A program made the position numbers and the translations under genes. This document shows, one piece after another, positions 33,051 to 44,620 of a stretch of 64,000 nucleotides of DNA. Numbering within the stretch: the stretch's first letter is position 1; each line of letters begins with the position of its first letter. Below the pieces are notes generated by a model. The model was not told where the DNA came from. It worked only from the letters and a program-made list of their open reading frames with translations, and made no database searches. This DNA comes from Endomychus coccineus (Eukaryota > Arthropoda > Insecta > Coleoptera > Endomychidae), in contig OY294068.1 of NCBI GenBank assembly GCA_958510875.1, forward strand, positions 153,114,388 to 153,178,387, in the 5' to 3' direction.

Positions 33051-34790
33051 GACTATAGTTTGTATATCATTTTCAATGTATTTTCTGTTCCTACAATCAT
33101 TCACATTTGACCCCAGGAGTGTTCGAAAATTATTTTGCTGTAAAAGTGAGAGGAGTGAGAAAGATCGATTGATCACTACCACGGTCGTACATACAGATCT
33201 GGCGTCTCGTATGTTTGACATGAGTCTCTTACGCGTCGCCAAACTCGTAGTCCCTCGCTCAGCCACTAGCTAGCGCTTGGATCGGTGAAACGATTTCTTT
33301 CCGGAATCGCAAGCAGTGTTACTAAGTATTCTGATTTGAGAGAGGAATAGAACTGTTACTCTTGTCAAAATGTATTACTCACCTTAAAAATAACTTCCCC
33401 TCTTTCGCACACGTAAAAGACCTCGTTAAAACGATTTCTTTCCGGAATCGCAAGCATCCACTTTTTCGCATTTCCGCATCTTTCGGCACTTTAGAAACAG
33501 AAGTTTGTTGCTTTACACTTTTGTACCCCATTTTGCATTTCGGCACAATGCACGATTTCGTAATTTGTTTCTAAAAACGCAGGTATTCCTTGTGTTTACA
33601 AGTCAACTGACAGTTGTCAGAGAATATTCCTATGTGACGATTTTTGGTACTATGCGACAGTCGACGCTTAGCGGACTCACTTCTCACATAGGAAACAGCC
33701 GCGAGTTTCCAGACCTGTATCTACGACCGTGATCACAACTTATTCAATAATTATCGGAACAAAAACGAACAAAATTATCTTATTCCGTGGACAGCTAATC
33801 GTTTGAAAATTTTCGGATCTTCGAATCCTGTGTCACAGCAGCACGATTCGATGCATACGTTTCTACAAATATTACAGTGGCATCTTCAAGGAATGCTTGA
33901 GACTTCAACTGACACTGATTCTGATGGTTTCTGTAGCGCTATTAATTGTCTGAATATTTCTCGATACCTAGTCTACTGCCTTTGTTCATCTGCTCTGATC
34001 TCCATTTTGTTATCACATGCGAAGTGGATAGGGAGGTTCCCAAGTGAAATATGATATCTCTAGTCCCGGCTTAGAATATTTATTATATCACTTCCCCAAT
34101 ATATGGAAATCCATCCTTGAAAATAACACTCCGCACATGATCACACAACAGAGGGGTTATGTTCTCAAACCACCAACAACAAGAACAAAGGCAGTGGACT
34201 GAGCAGCACTAAATATCGCGTTACGGAAACCAGAAGAATCAGTTCCAGTTGGAACCTCACGCCTGCCTTTAAGATGTCACCGTAACAGTTGGCAAAACGT
34301 TAGGAAGCCAAGAATTTCCCAGATTAGGTGTCTACTTAATAATAATTCTTCATTTACATCAGCGTAAATTCAAGTTTCCTTTCCCTATTTGCCTAATATA
34401 GTGCATTTTTGAGAATAAATTAATGATTCAGACCATGCTGGAGTAATGCCGGAAACACTTTTACATAGACTGTAGTGAATATTCGGATATATTATCATCA
34501 TTATTATCATTTCGTTCTTCTTGTACTTCATGTTCATCTTTTCAATGTAGGTAACATCCACATAAATGTAAATCTTCTTATCACATTCAATGTTCAAAAT
34601 TAATATAGAAACAAAGAATTCGCTAAAGAATCAGTTTGTTCCAAAAGTCACCTTTTTATGAGGATATGAAGAAAACCAACAGCTTTGATTAAATTTCAGT
34701 TATAAATGGAGGAGGCGTGTAACCCCATTCAGTAAATGATATCCACAATGCGTTACAAGCTCATGAAAATTGCATGAGCATTTCCTAAGC
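33051..34790. other. Spacer, no gene seen
   Basis: Slightly GC-richer than the window average between 33110 and 33740, with a 28-base direct repeat (AACGATTTCTTTCCGGAATC plus CGCAAGCA) at about 33288 and 33429. Short frames on both strands overlap one another and match nothing I recognise. This could be an unclassified MITE or a regulatory patch. Confidence 0.35.
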
Positions 34791-34795
34791 GTTAA

Positions 34796-34924
34796 CCCTT
34801 CCGTCCTTTTGTCGGAATGTTCCATTTTCCAAGTGAAAACATGTTAATTCCCAATCTCGGTTCATAACTCAATTATTACGAATTATATGTGGATATTGGT
34901 ATGTGTTGGTTGATGTAGGAAGGG
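34796..34924. mobile_element. piggyBac-type MITE with TTAA target duplication
   Basis: A 129-bp element flanked by TTAA at 34792-34795 and 34925-34928. Its ends are CCCTTCC and GGAAGGG, a perfect 7-bp inverted repeat that starts with CCC, as piggyBac-superfamily ends do. There is no coding content, as expected of a MITE. The identification rests on the TTAA duplication and the CCC end; no autonomous partner is in the window. Confidence 0.65.
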
Positions 34925-34929
34925 TTAAT

Positions 34930-36220
34930 CAAAATTACATCTCATAGTATTCACCAAATACGATTTAACAATTTAAGTAAATTTTTCTGAGGATTTAAAT
35001 CTAGGTGACCAGGATTCATATTTGGAGCAAATGTCAGATTCCCTCACTTCCTCCACAGAATGAGATTGATGACAATCTTTCATTTTATTCACGGAAAATC
35101 ACTAACTTATGAACCTACAACCTACGTGGTTTTGTTAGATCAAAACAACGGAGCACGTAGCAATTATTGTTGAAAGCAGAATCAGAATCAGTACTTGCTT
35201 GATATAAGTGAATTGATCCGAGAGTGAAGTTTTCTCTATGTTATTGTCAATAAGTGTCTGATACATTGAATGATAGTATATTGTGCAATAAGCACAAAAC
35301 CGGGTTATTCCACAATAGTGTGAAAGTTTGTCATTCGTATGAGTGCAAAATAGCCATTTTGTGCGAGTTATTTTTCTACGAAAATTTACCATTTTCGTTT
35401 AATATTCTAATAAATTATGAAATATTGATAGCATTCATTGAGATATCCCCCGTAACTGTCATATTATCGAAAACGCCGGCCACAAGCCTCAAAGGACCAC
35501 CTCCTAACATATAATGGGTCATATTGCATCCGTTGCTAGGCAACAAATGCGATATGAATCATATCATGTCAGATCCGCTATGCAATGAAATATTTTGTGC
35601 AAAATGTGATGATTCATGATTCATGATTCAATTCACTAGCATATGGACATATTTCGATGTAGTCGTAGAAAAAAGTGTTATGATTTAATTCAATCTAATC
35701 TTAATCCAACATTTGTGAATTTCTCCATTAAAGTATTCCTCCTCTCACGAAAAACGATAATATCAGTATTCGGTACAAAATATGTGAATCATCAACCGCA
35801 AAAGTATTCAGCTATTAATATCGCAGTAGAAAATGTTTCAGCATTTCCTGCGAATATTAACTGTGGTGGTTAGCGAAACGTCCACGTATTATCATGCTTC
35901 TACGACCCAGAATTAATCCGAAATCGACTTCCAACTACAAGAAACTAGAGGATTGAAGTAGGGTGACCTTGGAGTTGGGGAAACGATCGTTCAGAAAATC
36001 TTTAACCTATAATGCGGTATCGTTCAATCATCTTGAAAATACGTTCTGGCAAGGTCCACATCTGCTTCAAAACTCGCAGAATATTTTCAAGAGAATGTAT
36101 GTAACCTTCGCCGGTTAGTTTATGAGGGAATATGTGAGGTCCGTTATTATATTATAAGCCAAATGAGACTCTCTAGTAACAAAAAATTTTTCTTTGGCCC
36201 AAATATGCGAATTTTTCAAT
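34930..36220. other. No gene seen; spacer
   Basis: AT-rich DNA with short frames (for example 35254-35514 and 35643-35873) that do not resemble any family. A small TGATTCATGATTCA tandem lies near 35608. Confidence 0.4.
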
Positions 36221-36225
36221 TAATA

Positions 36226-36715
36226 CTAAAATCGCTTCCAGTGATGTTGCGCCATGTTTTGCATTCGTTGATGGATCGATAATCTATTTCCTGGTATGTG
36301 AGACATCGATGGATCGGGAAGTGCTGTGAGAGGTCTTCCAATCAAAAAATGTGCTGGGGTTGAGGGTTCAAGATCATTTGGATCAGATGACATTCGATTT
36401 AAAGGACGAGAATTAAGGACTGCTTCAATTTGTGCTAAAACCGTGTACATATGTTCAAAGGTCAAACGCGCATCACCTATGACTCTTTTCAAATGAGCCT
36501 CAGTTGATTTAAGCCTCCCAAAGACCCCTAAAATGAGGAGACCAGGTCGAAATGAAATGCCAAGATTTCTCTTGCCCATCCCTTGCGAATTGGGTCTCAT
36601 AGGTAAATAAACATTCATGTAAAATTCAGAATTTTGAAAAATCCATCTACTTGAATGCAATTTCGGTTTTTTATCCATATTCAGTGTAGGTATAGACAAC
36701 GTTTTTTCATTCGTC
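36226..36715 (-). pseudogene. BEL/Pao retrotransposon integrase C-terminal fragment
   Basis: The minus-strand frame carries the characteristic BEL/Pao integrase tail: HLKRVIGDARLTFEHMYTVL, QIEAVLNSRPLNRMSSDPND and a TPAHFLIGRPLTALP block, ending near the W-K-R motif just before 36226. Upstream in the same frame a degraded version of the PP.SPHFGG.WE block (written ISFRPGLLILGVFG here) shows an indel-damaged catalytic-core end. Protease, reverse transcriptase and LTRs are absent. It abuts a mariner N-terminal relic on the same strand at about 36717, so it was truncated by insertion or deletion there. Confidence 0.88.
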
Positions 36716-36716
36716 A

Positions 36717-36990
36717 TCAAACAGTAACGCGAGGTACACTTAGGGAATTACCAATAGTTCTGGTGCTTATTTTTAGATTATCTTTAACCATGTTAACCAT
36801 ATGCTGTTCCATATTCAATTGTTGCCTTCCAATATGCTCGTTCATTTTCACTGTTGTTGGAAGTATACATCCCATATAATTGAAAACTCGAAAATACCTG
36901 AACATACACCCTTTTTGCGGCTCGAGCGTTACTATTATAAAAACCATAAATGAATATCATGTTCTTAATGATGAAATTCATAAAACATTT
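36717..36990 (-). pseudogene. Mariner-type transposase N-terminal (helix-turn-helix) fragment
   Basis: On the minus strand the first frame reads MIFIYGFYNSNARAAKRVYV, matching the N-terminal block of IS630/Tc1/mariner-type transposases (YG...GN.R.A.R.Y..R.P). The second frame contains MVKDNLKISTRTIGNSLSVP followed by RVTV, the second helix-turn-helix (V..NP..S.R.IA..L.VS..TV). A frame change lies between them. The catalytic domain is missing. The fragment ends where the BEL/Pao relic begins. Confidence 0.62.
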
Positions 36991-37037
36991 TCAAAATCAT
37001 TGGTCGAAATGTAGACTGAAAGCAGTTTTGAAATAAC

Positions 37038-37370
37038 TTGCATTCACTGTGAAAGTTTTGTATCGATTCATTGTATACTTTGAGATCTATAATTTTTTTA
37101 ATTTTCAGTCATTCAGAGAAAGGTGTATCTCCTAACAATAGGGTTCGTCACTCGAAAGCGAATGATCGTTTTTCAAAATTTGAATATCAAAGGACCTTGA
37201 CTTATCTTGTAGACAAGCATTTCGTGACGGATATCCAGACAGACAGAGTTGCTTCAAATTCGATGAAGAATTCTATGCTGGAGGAATTTTTTAACGATTT
37301 TAGAAATAGCTTGAGTAAATGAAATATACTCTTGACTTCGTCTCGGAAAGCATAATAAGAATGCCTCAAC
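37038..37370 (+). repeat. Dispersed repeat R2, copy 3
   Basis: Same-orientation match to 8633-8960. It includes ACTTTGAGAT, TTTTTTTAATTTTCA, ACAATAGGGTTCGTCAC near 37135, a GACGGATATCCAGACAGACA block and AGAAATAGCTTGAGTAAATG near 37302. Noncoding. Confidence 0.7.
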
Positions 37371-38675
37371 CTTGTTGGGCAAATATGATCAATACTGTAC
37401 AAAACTATTATATAATATCATGCCGTATCCCGAATTCTATATCAAAAAATGAACACGTTCCTGAAATAAAAATTCAATCAAATTGTTCTGGGACAATAAT
37501 ATATCTCAAGAAGCATTTTCAGAACTTTTTTTTCCTATTCATGCTTGTAGAATGAGATCCTGAACCTTCTAACACTTCTTTCCATATAGCCTGTATATTT
37601 ATTGCATAAAAACAATGTGTTCATTCATGAATTAAAATAGGACGTCACTGACTAACTCAATTGGAGCAGAGTGAAATTACAAAACTTTCTGAATCACATT
37701 AAATTCATGATATTAAACGTCTAGTTCATGTTTCATTCCACTATGCCCTGTAGCGTTAAAATCATGTAGAATATCTACTTGTTGTTTTGAGCTTTCCAAT
37801 GAAAAAAACAGAGAAACTGATTTTTTCAATATGCCTTGCAAATACATTCTATATCAGAATATAAATTTCCATAAGATTTGGTCGAGGTCTATAAGGAGGT
37901 CTATATTGTATTCAGGCTTATATAAAGTTGAAGACGGTACATCAATATATATTTAGGATTATTTTCCATAACATAACGAGACTCAAGATTGAGTTATCCT
38001 TACGAATTTACAATCACTAGCACCCGGAATACATTTACCAGTTTTCTTCGAATACAAAATTTGCATATTTATTCGGAAATGTGTGTATCAGTGAGCGATC
38101 AAAATAGCCCAATATTACGACAATCATTGTTGTAGAATTATCAAATTATGCAATTTATGGAAATTCTTAGAATATAGAACGAACGAATCAGAATTCCTTA
38201 GAAATACATTGCTCAATCCGGAGAATCTGATAAAACTTTGTAAGAACAGCATTATCGGTTTAACCTAAACCTTTATATTCTCTCCGCTTTTCCATGCAGC
38301 TCGGATATGAATTTCAAAGTATGGCGGAACTAAATGATTACTTTGGACTATCCAGATAAGTTGCTCATGCATATATAGAATTTCTTACTGCGCAGTATAT
38401 TAGTGTAAAATGCACTCACCAAACTTTAAGCTCCCAGAGGAAACATATGGGAACAGAATGTATTTCAAGACCAATCACAACCTACTATTCGCCGTTCCTT
38501 ATTGACCGTATCCACAATTTCTGTCTCGTATATTTAAAATGACGGCAGATTCAAACTTTCAAGACGTTTGAGGCTTCACTGTGGAACGCCTTTTACATAC
38601 ACATGAGTACGTGGGGTCATAGACTAGTAAAGTGGTTGCCATGATGGATGTGAAATTTTGGTTCAATCCGAAAAA
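37371..38675. other. No gene seen; spacer
   Basis: AT-rich intergenic DNA without motifs that I recognise. Confidence 0.45.
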
Positions 38676-38679
38676 TTAT

Positions 38680-39235
38680 TACTTTTAAGTCCTTTGAAAT
38701 AATTCAATTTAATTCGGAAGAATTTATTAATTATTATATCTTGATATGTCGCGTAACCCGATATCTCGTATCCGGGGCACCGACTTCTGAGCCAGCAAGG
38801 AAGTTTGCTCAACTGAGTTGGACAGCGGAACTTTTCCCCTGAAGGGAATCGACGTGGAGTTGAAAAGAACCTTCACCTAGTCTTATTCCTACAGGTCGCT
38901 TTAATGACGTATGGGTGGGGTCAACTGAGTTGGACAGCGGAACTTTTCCCCTGAAGGGAATCGACGTGGAGTTGAAAAGAACCTTCACCTAGTCTTATTC
39001 CTACAGGTCGCTTTAATGACGTATGGGTGGGGTCTGCCTACGGTATTCTAAATTGGAAATAATTTATAAGCCTTGCGCGTGGGGATACCGATGCTTGAAT
39101 AGTTTCATAAAAACTATTTACCTTCAGAAAAAAGGAGAGTTCTTTACCACCTACTCGTTCGGTAAGCTAATATTCTTGTCTAGCAAGCTTTTACTCCGTG
39201 ATAAATATTCCATTGTTTGGTTTAATTCAAGTGGG
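38680..39235 (+). repeat. Dispersed repeat R3, copy 2, with a 112-bp tandem duplication
   Basis: Inverted relative to the copy at 8105-8600. Two perfect 112-bp units occupy 38809-38920 and 38921-39032, each containing TTTTCCCCTGAAGGGAATCG and ending in GTATGGGTGGGG. The other copy has the interval once. The 71-residue frame at 39023-39238 is inside the repeat and not supported. Confidence 0.85.
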
Positions 39236-39245
39236 TAGAATAGGA

Positions 39246-39330
39246 ACTGACATCCATCTTCTCATTTTCAAATGAAATTATAGAACGGTATTTAACCATA
39301 ATGACAACCGTGTTTTTCTGGTTACGAATG
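39246..39330 (+). repeat. Short dispersed repeat shared with 29070-29160
   Basis: Contains the ACCATAA, GACAACCGTGTTTTTCTGG, TTA series described for 29070-29160. Confidence 0.55.
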
Positions 39331-39435
39331 AAGAACACATGCGCATCCAACCATGTATCTTGTTCTCATGCCTGAAATGCATAGGTTTTAACCCCAACCC
39401 CGTTTCTCACTCCTTGAAATAGACAAATACCGATC

Positions 39436-39660
39436 TTGATGAAAATGTGTCCACTCATCATTCAAAACAAGGAGAAAATCATTGTTTACGTGGGAGTTAG
39501 AATCACCAAACTCAAACCAATGAACAAAAAAATTCAATTTCCACATGAGATTCCGAAGAATTTTCAAATTGGTGTGCTTGACATGAATAGAATTCCGTTA
39601 ATAAAATACAGAAGATACTATTCTACAAATTTGAATAAATATGATAATCCTATGAATTAG
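39436..39660 (+). other. Unrecognised 74-codon frame
   Basis: An open plus-strand frame rich in Lys, Ile and Asn. It has a moderately protein-like run (PHEIPKNFQIGVLDMNRIPL) but no recognisable domain, no splice signals and no neighbouring gene. It may be chance in AT-rich DNA. Confidence 0.18.
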
Positions 39661-41865
39661 TTATTCTGTGATTTACATTTCATTTATATTACTAATTAAG
39701 TTTAAGATAACTAAGGAATTTGATTTCAGAACTGTTTCTGTCAAAAATGTAACAGATAATTTTTTCAGATTGAATTAAATAGACAATCGAAAGTGATAAT
39801 TCAAAATATTATTATAAAATCAGAAAGATCAGAATCAATTGTCTTCAAACGGCTCTATCTATTTCTAATCATTCGCGATATATAAGTTACTGATCTTTCG
39901 ACCGCAGTTCATTTATAATGGTAATGGCCTTGAAAAGGTTCAAGTTCAACTCTTTTATAGACAGACGCACACCTGTTTTAGTGAAAGGTTGATTTGTTAT
40001 CAAGCTGATATCGTAAATCTGGTTGTCGACTTTTGAATGTTCTCAATAGGGTCTGGAAAACTCGTCGGGAAGCTAGAATTAGAAATAATAGACTTTGTAA
40101 TGTGATACCCTGCTCATTATGGAACGAAAACAAGCTGTAAGCCGGCTTCTACAGAACTTTAGATTTATGGTATTGCAAAACGCAATGCTCAGGAAATGTG
40201 GAAGAAAGTCGAGATAAGTTATTGACTTCCACAAAACGAGCCGACCATTGAAATTTACTTGCGAAAATGCATTAAGTTTCAGTTAATGCTATCCAGACCA
40301 TTAAAAATAGATTACCTGCATGTATAGGTGAATTTACAGGTTTAGCTCGAGCTATTTGCAGTTACTGTAAGTACTCTTTAATTGAACACTTTTTACAATG
40401 AATTTGCTCTCACCGTTTATCAATTCTATCTAAGGGAAAAAGCTACGTTCCGTGTAAATACGTTTATCTTTAGCATAACTTTCCAACTAGTTTAATTCTC
40501 ACTTGTCAAGCATAACAAATTGACGTTACGAAAATAGTTTGTCGCTTTCGGAAACTAGTAAAAATCTACACGGGGATTTCAAAACAAAAGATATGTCCAT
40601 ATTTGATTTATTCCACTTTTTACTTTCTGTATAATTAATATAAATAAATACAAGTTTCTTTTTTTCGGATTTTTATGGATGTATCTGTTTTGGGATGATA
40701 TGGTGGATGTGTGTATGTATATGTGTGTTTGTGTTGAATTAACTGTGGCATCTTGTGTGTGCATAACCCTGCACTGTGGCGTCCGTTCTACTTGTGGCAT
40801 CATACACTCGGATGCTACAGCTAAAGTCATATTTCAGGTACCTATAGTCCCAGAAATTTGAATCCGATGCAACTTCGCGCCTCTATATGATGTACAGCAA
40901 CATTAAAGTGGAAGATATTGGCGCCAAATGTATAAAAGCAAATGTGTATCGTATTCCACAATACAGGCTATTGCATACCAATATATAACCTGAACTGTGG
41001 ATTCATCTGTGAAAACGCGCCCTCTACAATACACACGCCCAATTGAAGTGAACTAAACGACGGTCGACGGCAGCAATAAAGTCTCTTTAACATCTTAGTA
41101 GGGTATATTCAGGTAGATTTGTCTCCAACGATTCGTACAGAGTCTTCCAATATATAATTTAGGTACATTTTAAAATCAGTAATGTTGAAGTTTGAATTAG
41201 AAATATTAAAATACAAAACTTACTAGAAAAACCAAAACAAAGAATAGCAAACGAATTAAATATTACTCTACTAATATGGCATATGTATTAACAAAGTCAG
41301 AAAAATCGCAATATCAATTACAAACCTGAAAGTCAGAAATGTTCAATCGGGACTATCTCAAATTTTTGATGAAAATTGGCTTCTTCAATTTTTACAGGTA
41401 TAATTGAAAGTTTGAAATAAATAATGTAAATAAATAAATGATGTTAGTGAATACAACTTTATTCAATCGAAAAAATTTTCACCTTTATCGTTATTTAGAT
41501 GAAATTATATAGGTATATTTTGACTATTCTTCATTTTTATTTGTTATAAGAAATTTTATTAATGAAATTATTGAATTTTTATGGTTTTTGAATATAAAAA
41601 AGTTATTTATATTTATAATTAAGAATAAGAAATTTGGGTCGATTTCGACAATGCATTACCGAATAATGAATTTTTTATTTGCTTCAAAAATTGCACATGA
41701 AAAAATGCATTTTTTCAATGCAGAAATGCAGTTTCTCATTTGTATGAGACTCAGAAAGTGGGCAAATGGAGTAAATGCATCAAGGAATCGGATGCAAAAA
41801 ACCGCATCTCGATCCGTCTTACTGCACAGGTTTTCGGACCTTTGGCCTATTTTTGTGTTAATTTT
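39661..41865. other. No gene seen; spacer
   Basis: AT-rich, with a (TG)n-rich patch near 40705-40735. A block with CTGTGGCATC and a GTGTGTG run near 40700-40760 resembles, in part, sequence near 47680-47910. No gene is supported. Confidence 0.4.
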
Positions 41866-41870
41866 CCTCG

Positions 41871-43445
41871 ACTATATCTCCGGACTCCGACAAGGTTCAT
41901 CAGCGGTTTAGCATATATTTGTTGTGTGATGTTTTGATAAACAAGTAACTGAAGTACCGAATAGATTTTTCAACGACTATGCGTTACTCCGATTCTCATA
42001 GAGTAACGGGTACCCGAGTAACGAATAGTTACTTTTCTGACAGAACTAGTGCAAAGTAAAAACAGTACGTTTTGTGTACGTTTAGAAGTTGTGGAAACCG
42101 ACGAACTTCATCGAAAAAACATCATCAAAGTGATATGAGCATGTTTTCAAGTAATATTTTGATACTACTTCATATCATATTACCATATATGTTAGCCTAT
42201 GTTGAAGGTCATCGGCGCACTTACTTTCTCATTATGAAGAGGTACCTTGAAAATTTTAATTTTTCAAGGTAAAATAGCTTAAACATATATTGAAGATATA
42301 TGAAGTAGTTTCAAAACAGTACTTGAAAGTTTTTTTGATTTTTGATTTTATAACCTGTATATCACTAAATAGAAACCTTTTGCACTAATCTTCACGTCAA
42401 ATATTTAGTCCAGTGAATGAAGGTATTAATATTTAAATTTTTTTGTTATGAGCCGATTTTGATCAGTAAGGGCTCATTTTCTTCGGAATGATGTCTAGAA
42501 CAAAGTGCGGGGGTTTATTTTTCTGACTAATTGTTTATATTGTTAATAAACAATAATTAGTATTAAACAAATGCGTGTCTCAGAGCATTATAAGAAAAAA
42601 TTAAAAAGTACAGGTCTTAAGTAAGTAATTGAATATTTTCAAGTGTTAAAGTAATAAACAAAGGTTCACGAAGTGTTGATTAACAATTTAATTAAAAAAT
42701 TGAATTTAGCCCACTTGCGCGATATTAGACTCGATTTCGGATATTTTTAACTCGATGAATTCGTGTTCATCGAATTAAAAATATCCGAAATTGAGTCCAA
42801 TATCCCATAATCACCTAATTTCATTTTTTCGTTTATTTGTTAATTAACAAATTGTTTATCAACAAATGAAATAAATAATTTATTGCAATTATTAAATCAC
42901 CAAATTCGTGTTCATCAAGATCAAAATGTCCGAAATCGAGTCCAATATCGCATAACCAGACCTAATTTCATTTTTTCGTTTAATTTATTAACCAATGAAA
43001 TAAACAATTTATTGCAATTATATTACCGAATTCGTGTTCATCGAGTTAAAAATTTCCGAAGTCGAGGCCAATATCCCATAACCATCTAATTTCATTTTTT
43101 CGTTTATTTTTCAATTAACAAATTGTTTATTAACAAATGAAATAAACAATTTATTGTAATTGTACCGAATTCGTGTTCATCGAGTTAAAAATATCCGAAA
43201 TCGAGTCCAATATCCCATAACCAGACCTAATTTCATTTTTTCGTTTATTTGTTAATTAACAAATTGTTTATGAACATTGAGTAATCTTTGTTAACCTTTG
43301 TTCATTACTTCAAAACTTGAAAATATTCAATTACTTGCTTAAAACCTGTACTTTTTTATTTTTTCTTATAATACTCCTGAGACACGCATTTGTTTAACAC
43401 TAATTATTGTTTATTAACAATATAAACAATTAAACTGGTCAGATA
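41871..43445. mobile_element. Foldback-type element, copy 1
   Basis: The left 650 bases (41871-42520) are repeated almost unchanged at 44627-45240. They are followed by a left arm (about 42520-42680: TTGTTAATAAACAATAATTA, ATGCGTGTCTCAGAG and AAAGTACAGG), an inner array (42690-43285), and a right arm (43290-43445) that is the inverted copy of the left arm. Short palindromic words of the TTAATTAACAAAT type fill the centre. This organisation (long inverted arms enclosing tandem subrepeats) is that of foldback elements. No transposase is visible. A target duplication is not resolved. Confidence 0.72.
42690..43285. repeat. Inner array of about 143-bp units, copy 1
   Basis: Four to five diverged units, each with AATTCGTGTTCATCGAGTTA, an AAATCGAGTCCAATATC block, TTTCATTTTTTCGTTTATT and TTAATTAACAAATTGTTTAT. 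The first unit is in reverse orientation and meets the next in a near-perfect palindrome centred near 42765 (CTCGATGAATTCGTGTTCAT). Confidence 0.85.
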
Positions 43446-44620
43446 CATAAGTTTGAATTGAACAAATGATGCTATTATACCAAGAAGACTTTAGAATAAT
43501 TTTGACAGATCAACAGATCAAATATACAAATCAAAATGGTTCTGATTAAAAGGGAATAATTAGGAGAAATAGGTAATACATCAATAGGATGGCTAATATC
43601 AATGAGTGCACTGATTCCGAAATCGGTGTTGAATCGTTGCTTAATTTGTAAATAAATTTTAGATCTTGACACTAACAGCAATTGCAATCCGAATTCCATT
43701 GTTTCACTTTTTTTATTTTTCATATGACCTAAGTAGCGTGTATTTGTAAACTTCTTCCAAATTAATTGTAGATGTATGAAAATTTAACGAATAATTCAAA
43801 ATTAAGGTAAACTTCCTCATTGCTATTCCTTTCTTCCGAAGTTCTTTTGAAGATATAAATGGTTCTAAAAAATTGATAGAAATTGGTGACATATTATCAA
43901 TTAGTATCGTGAATAATGAAAATTAATTATTCAATTGATTTTGAATTATAATTCAGAATTGGATCAATTTTATTTGCGAGTTATGTTCGAATCTCAGTTT
44001 CTAATTTTCATTCATCTCTCCAAAATTGTGAAAGACAGGTGAAGGAGTGTTTAAATTTATCGTTTTATAGAGAATTCTTATTGTGGAAATAATTAAACTA
44101 GACCTGAAATTTAACCAAATTAAAAATATGTAGATGTTCCAGTTGAGAATTTCGATTTGCCGTTATTTTACCAGGCCTGATTCATCAAGTAGTTTTTGAT
44201 AACGACTTGTGCAATTCAGAATAAGCGTAGGCAAATAAGTAAATATTCCACTTCCTACCATAACTTATTCATAATTTATATTCTTATTGCCGAATATTGT
44301 CCTTCAGTTGAGGGTACAAACTACCTGGAGATTCTCTAGTCAGTTTATTACTACCACTAGTTAGAGAAATGCGTTGAAGAAAATAATAAATTGCGGCTAT
44401 TGAACTATCACTCCTGGATCGTCGACAGTATATTAATCTAATTTTATAGGTACTATTTCATTATTCCAGCTCTAATAACAGTACCTACTTACTCACTTCC
44501 TTATAACAATATACAAGGTGTTGCATTATTAATTGCACATTCATACTAACTGAATTATACTAGACTTAACAAGTGAAGAAAAAAATTATGAGCATGTATT
44601 CAAGTAATATTTTGATTCTA
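43446..44620. other. No gene seen; spacer between foldback copies
   Basis: AT-rich DNA with no protein motif. The minus-strand frame at 43475-43723 is not recognisable. Confidence 0.4.

Noticed and set aside
33000..33273. 88-codon minus-strand and 65-codon plus-strand frames
   Set aside because: They overlap each other and part of a repeat; neither has a recognisable motif. The patch is noted only for its composition.
40579..40861. Frames on both strands near the TG-rich patch
   Set aside because: Simple-sequence composition creates the frames; no domain or conserved partner.
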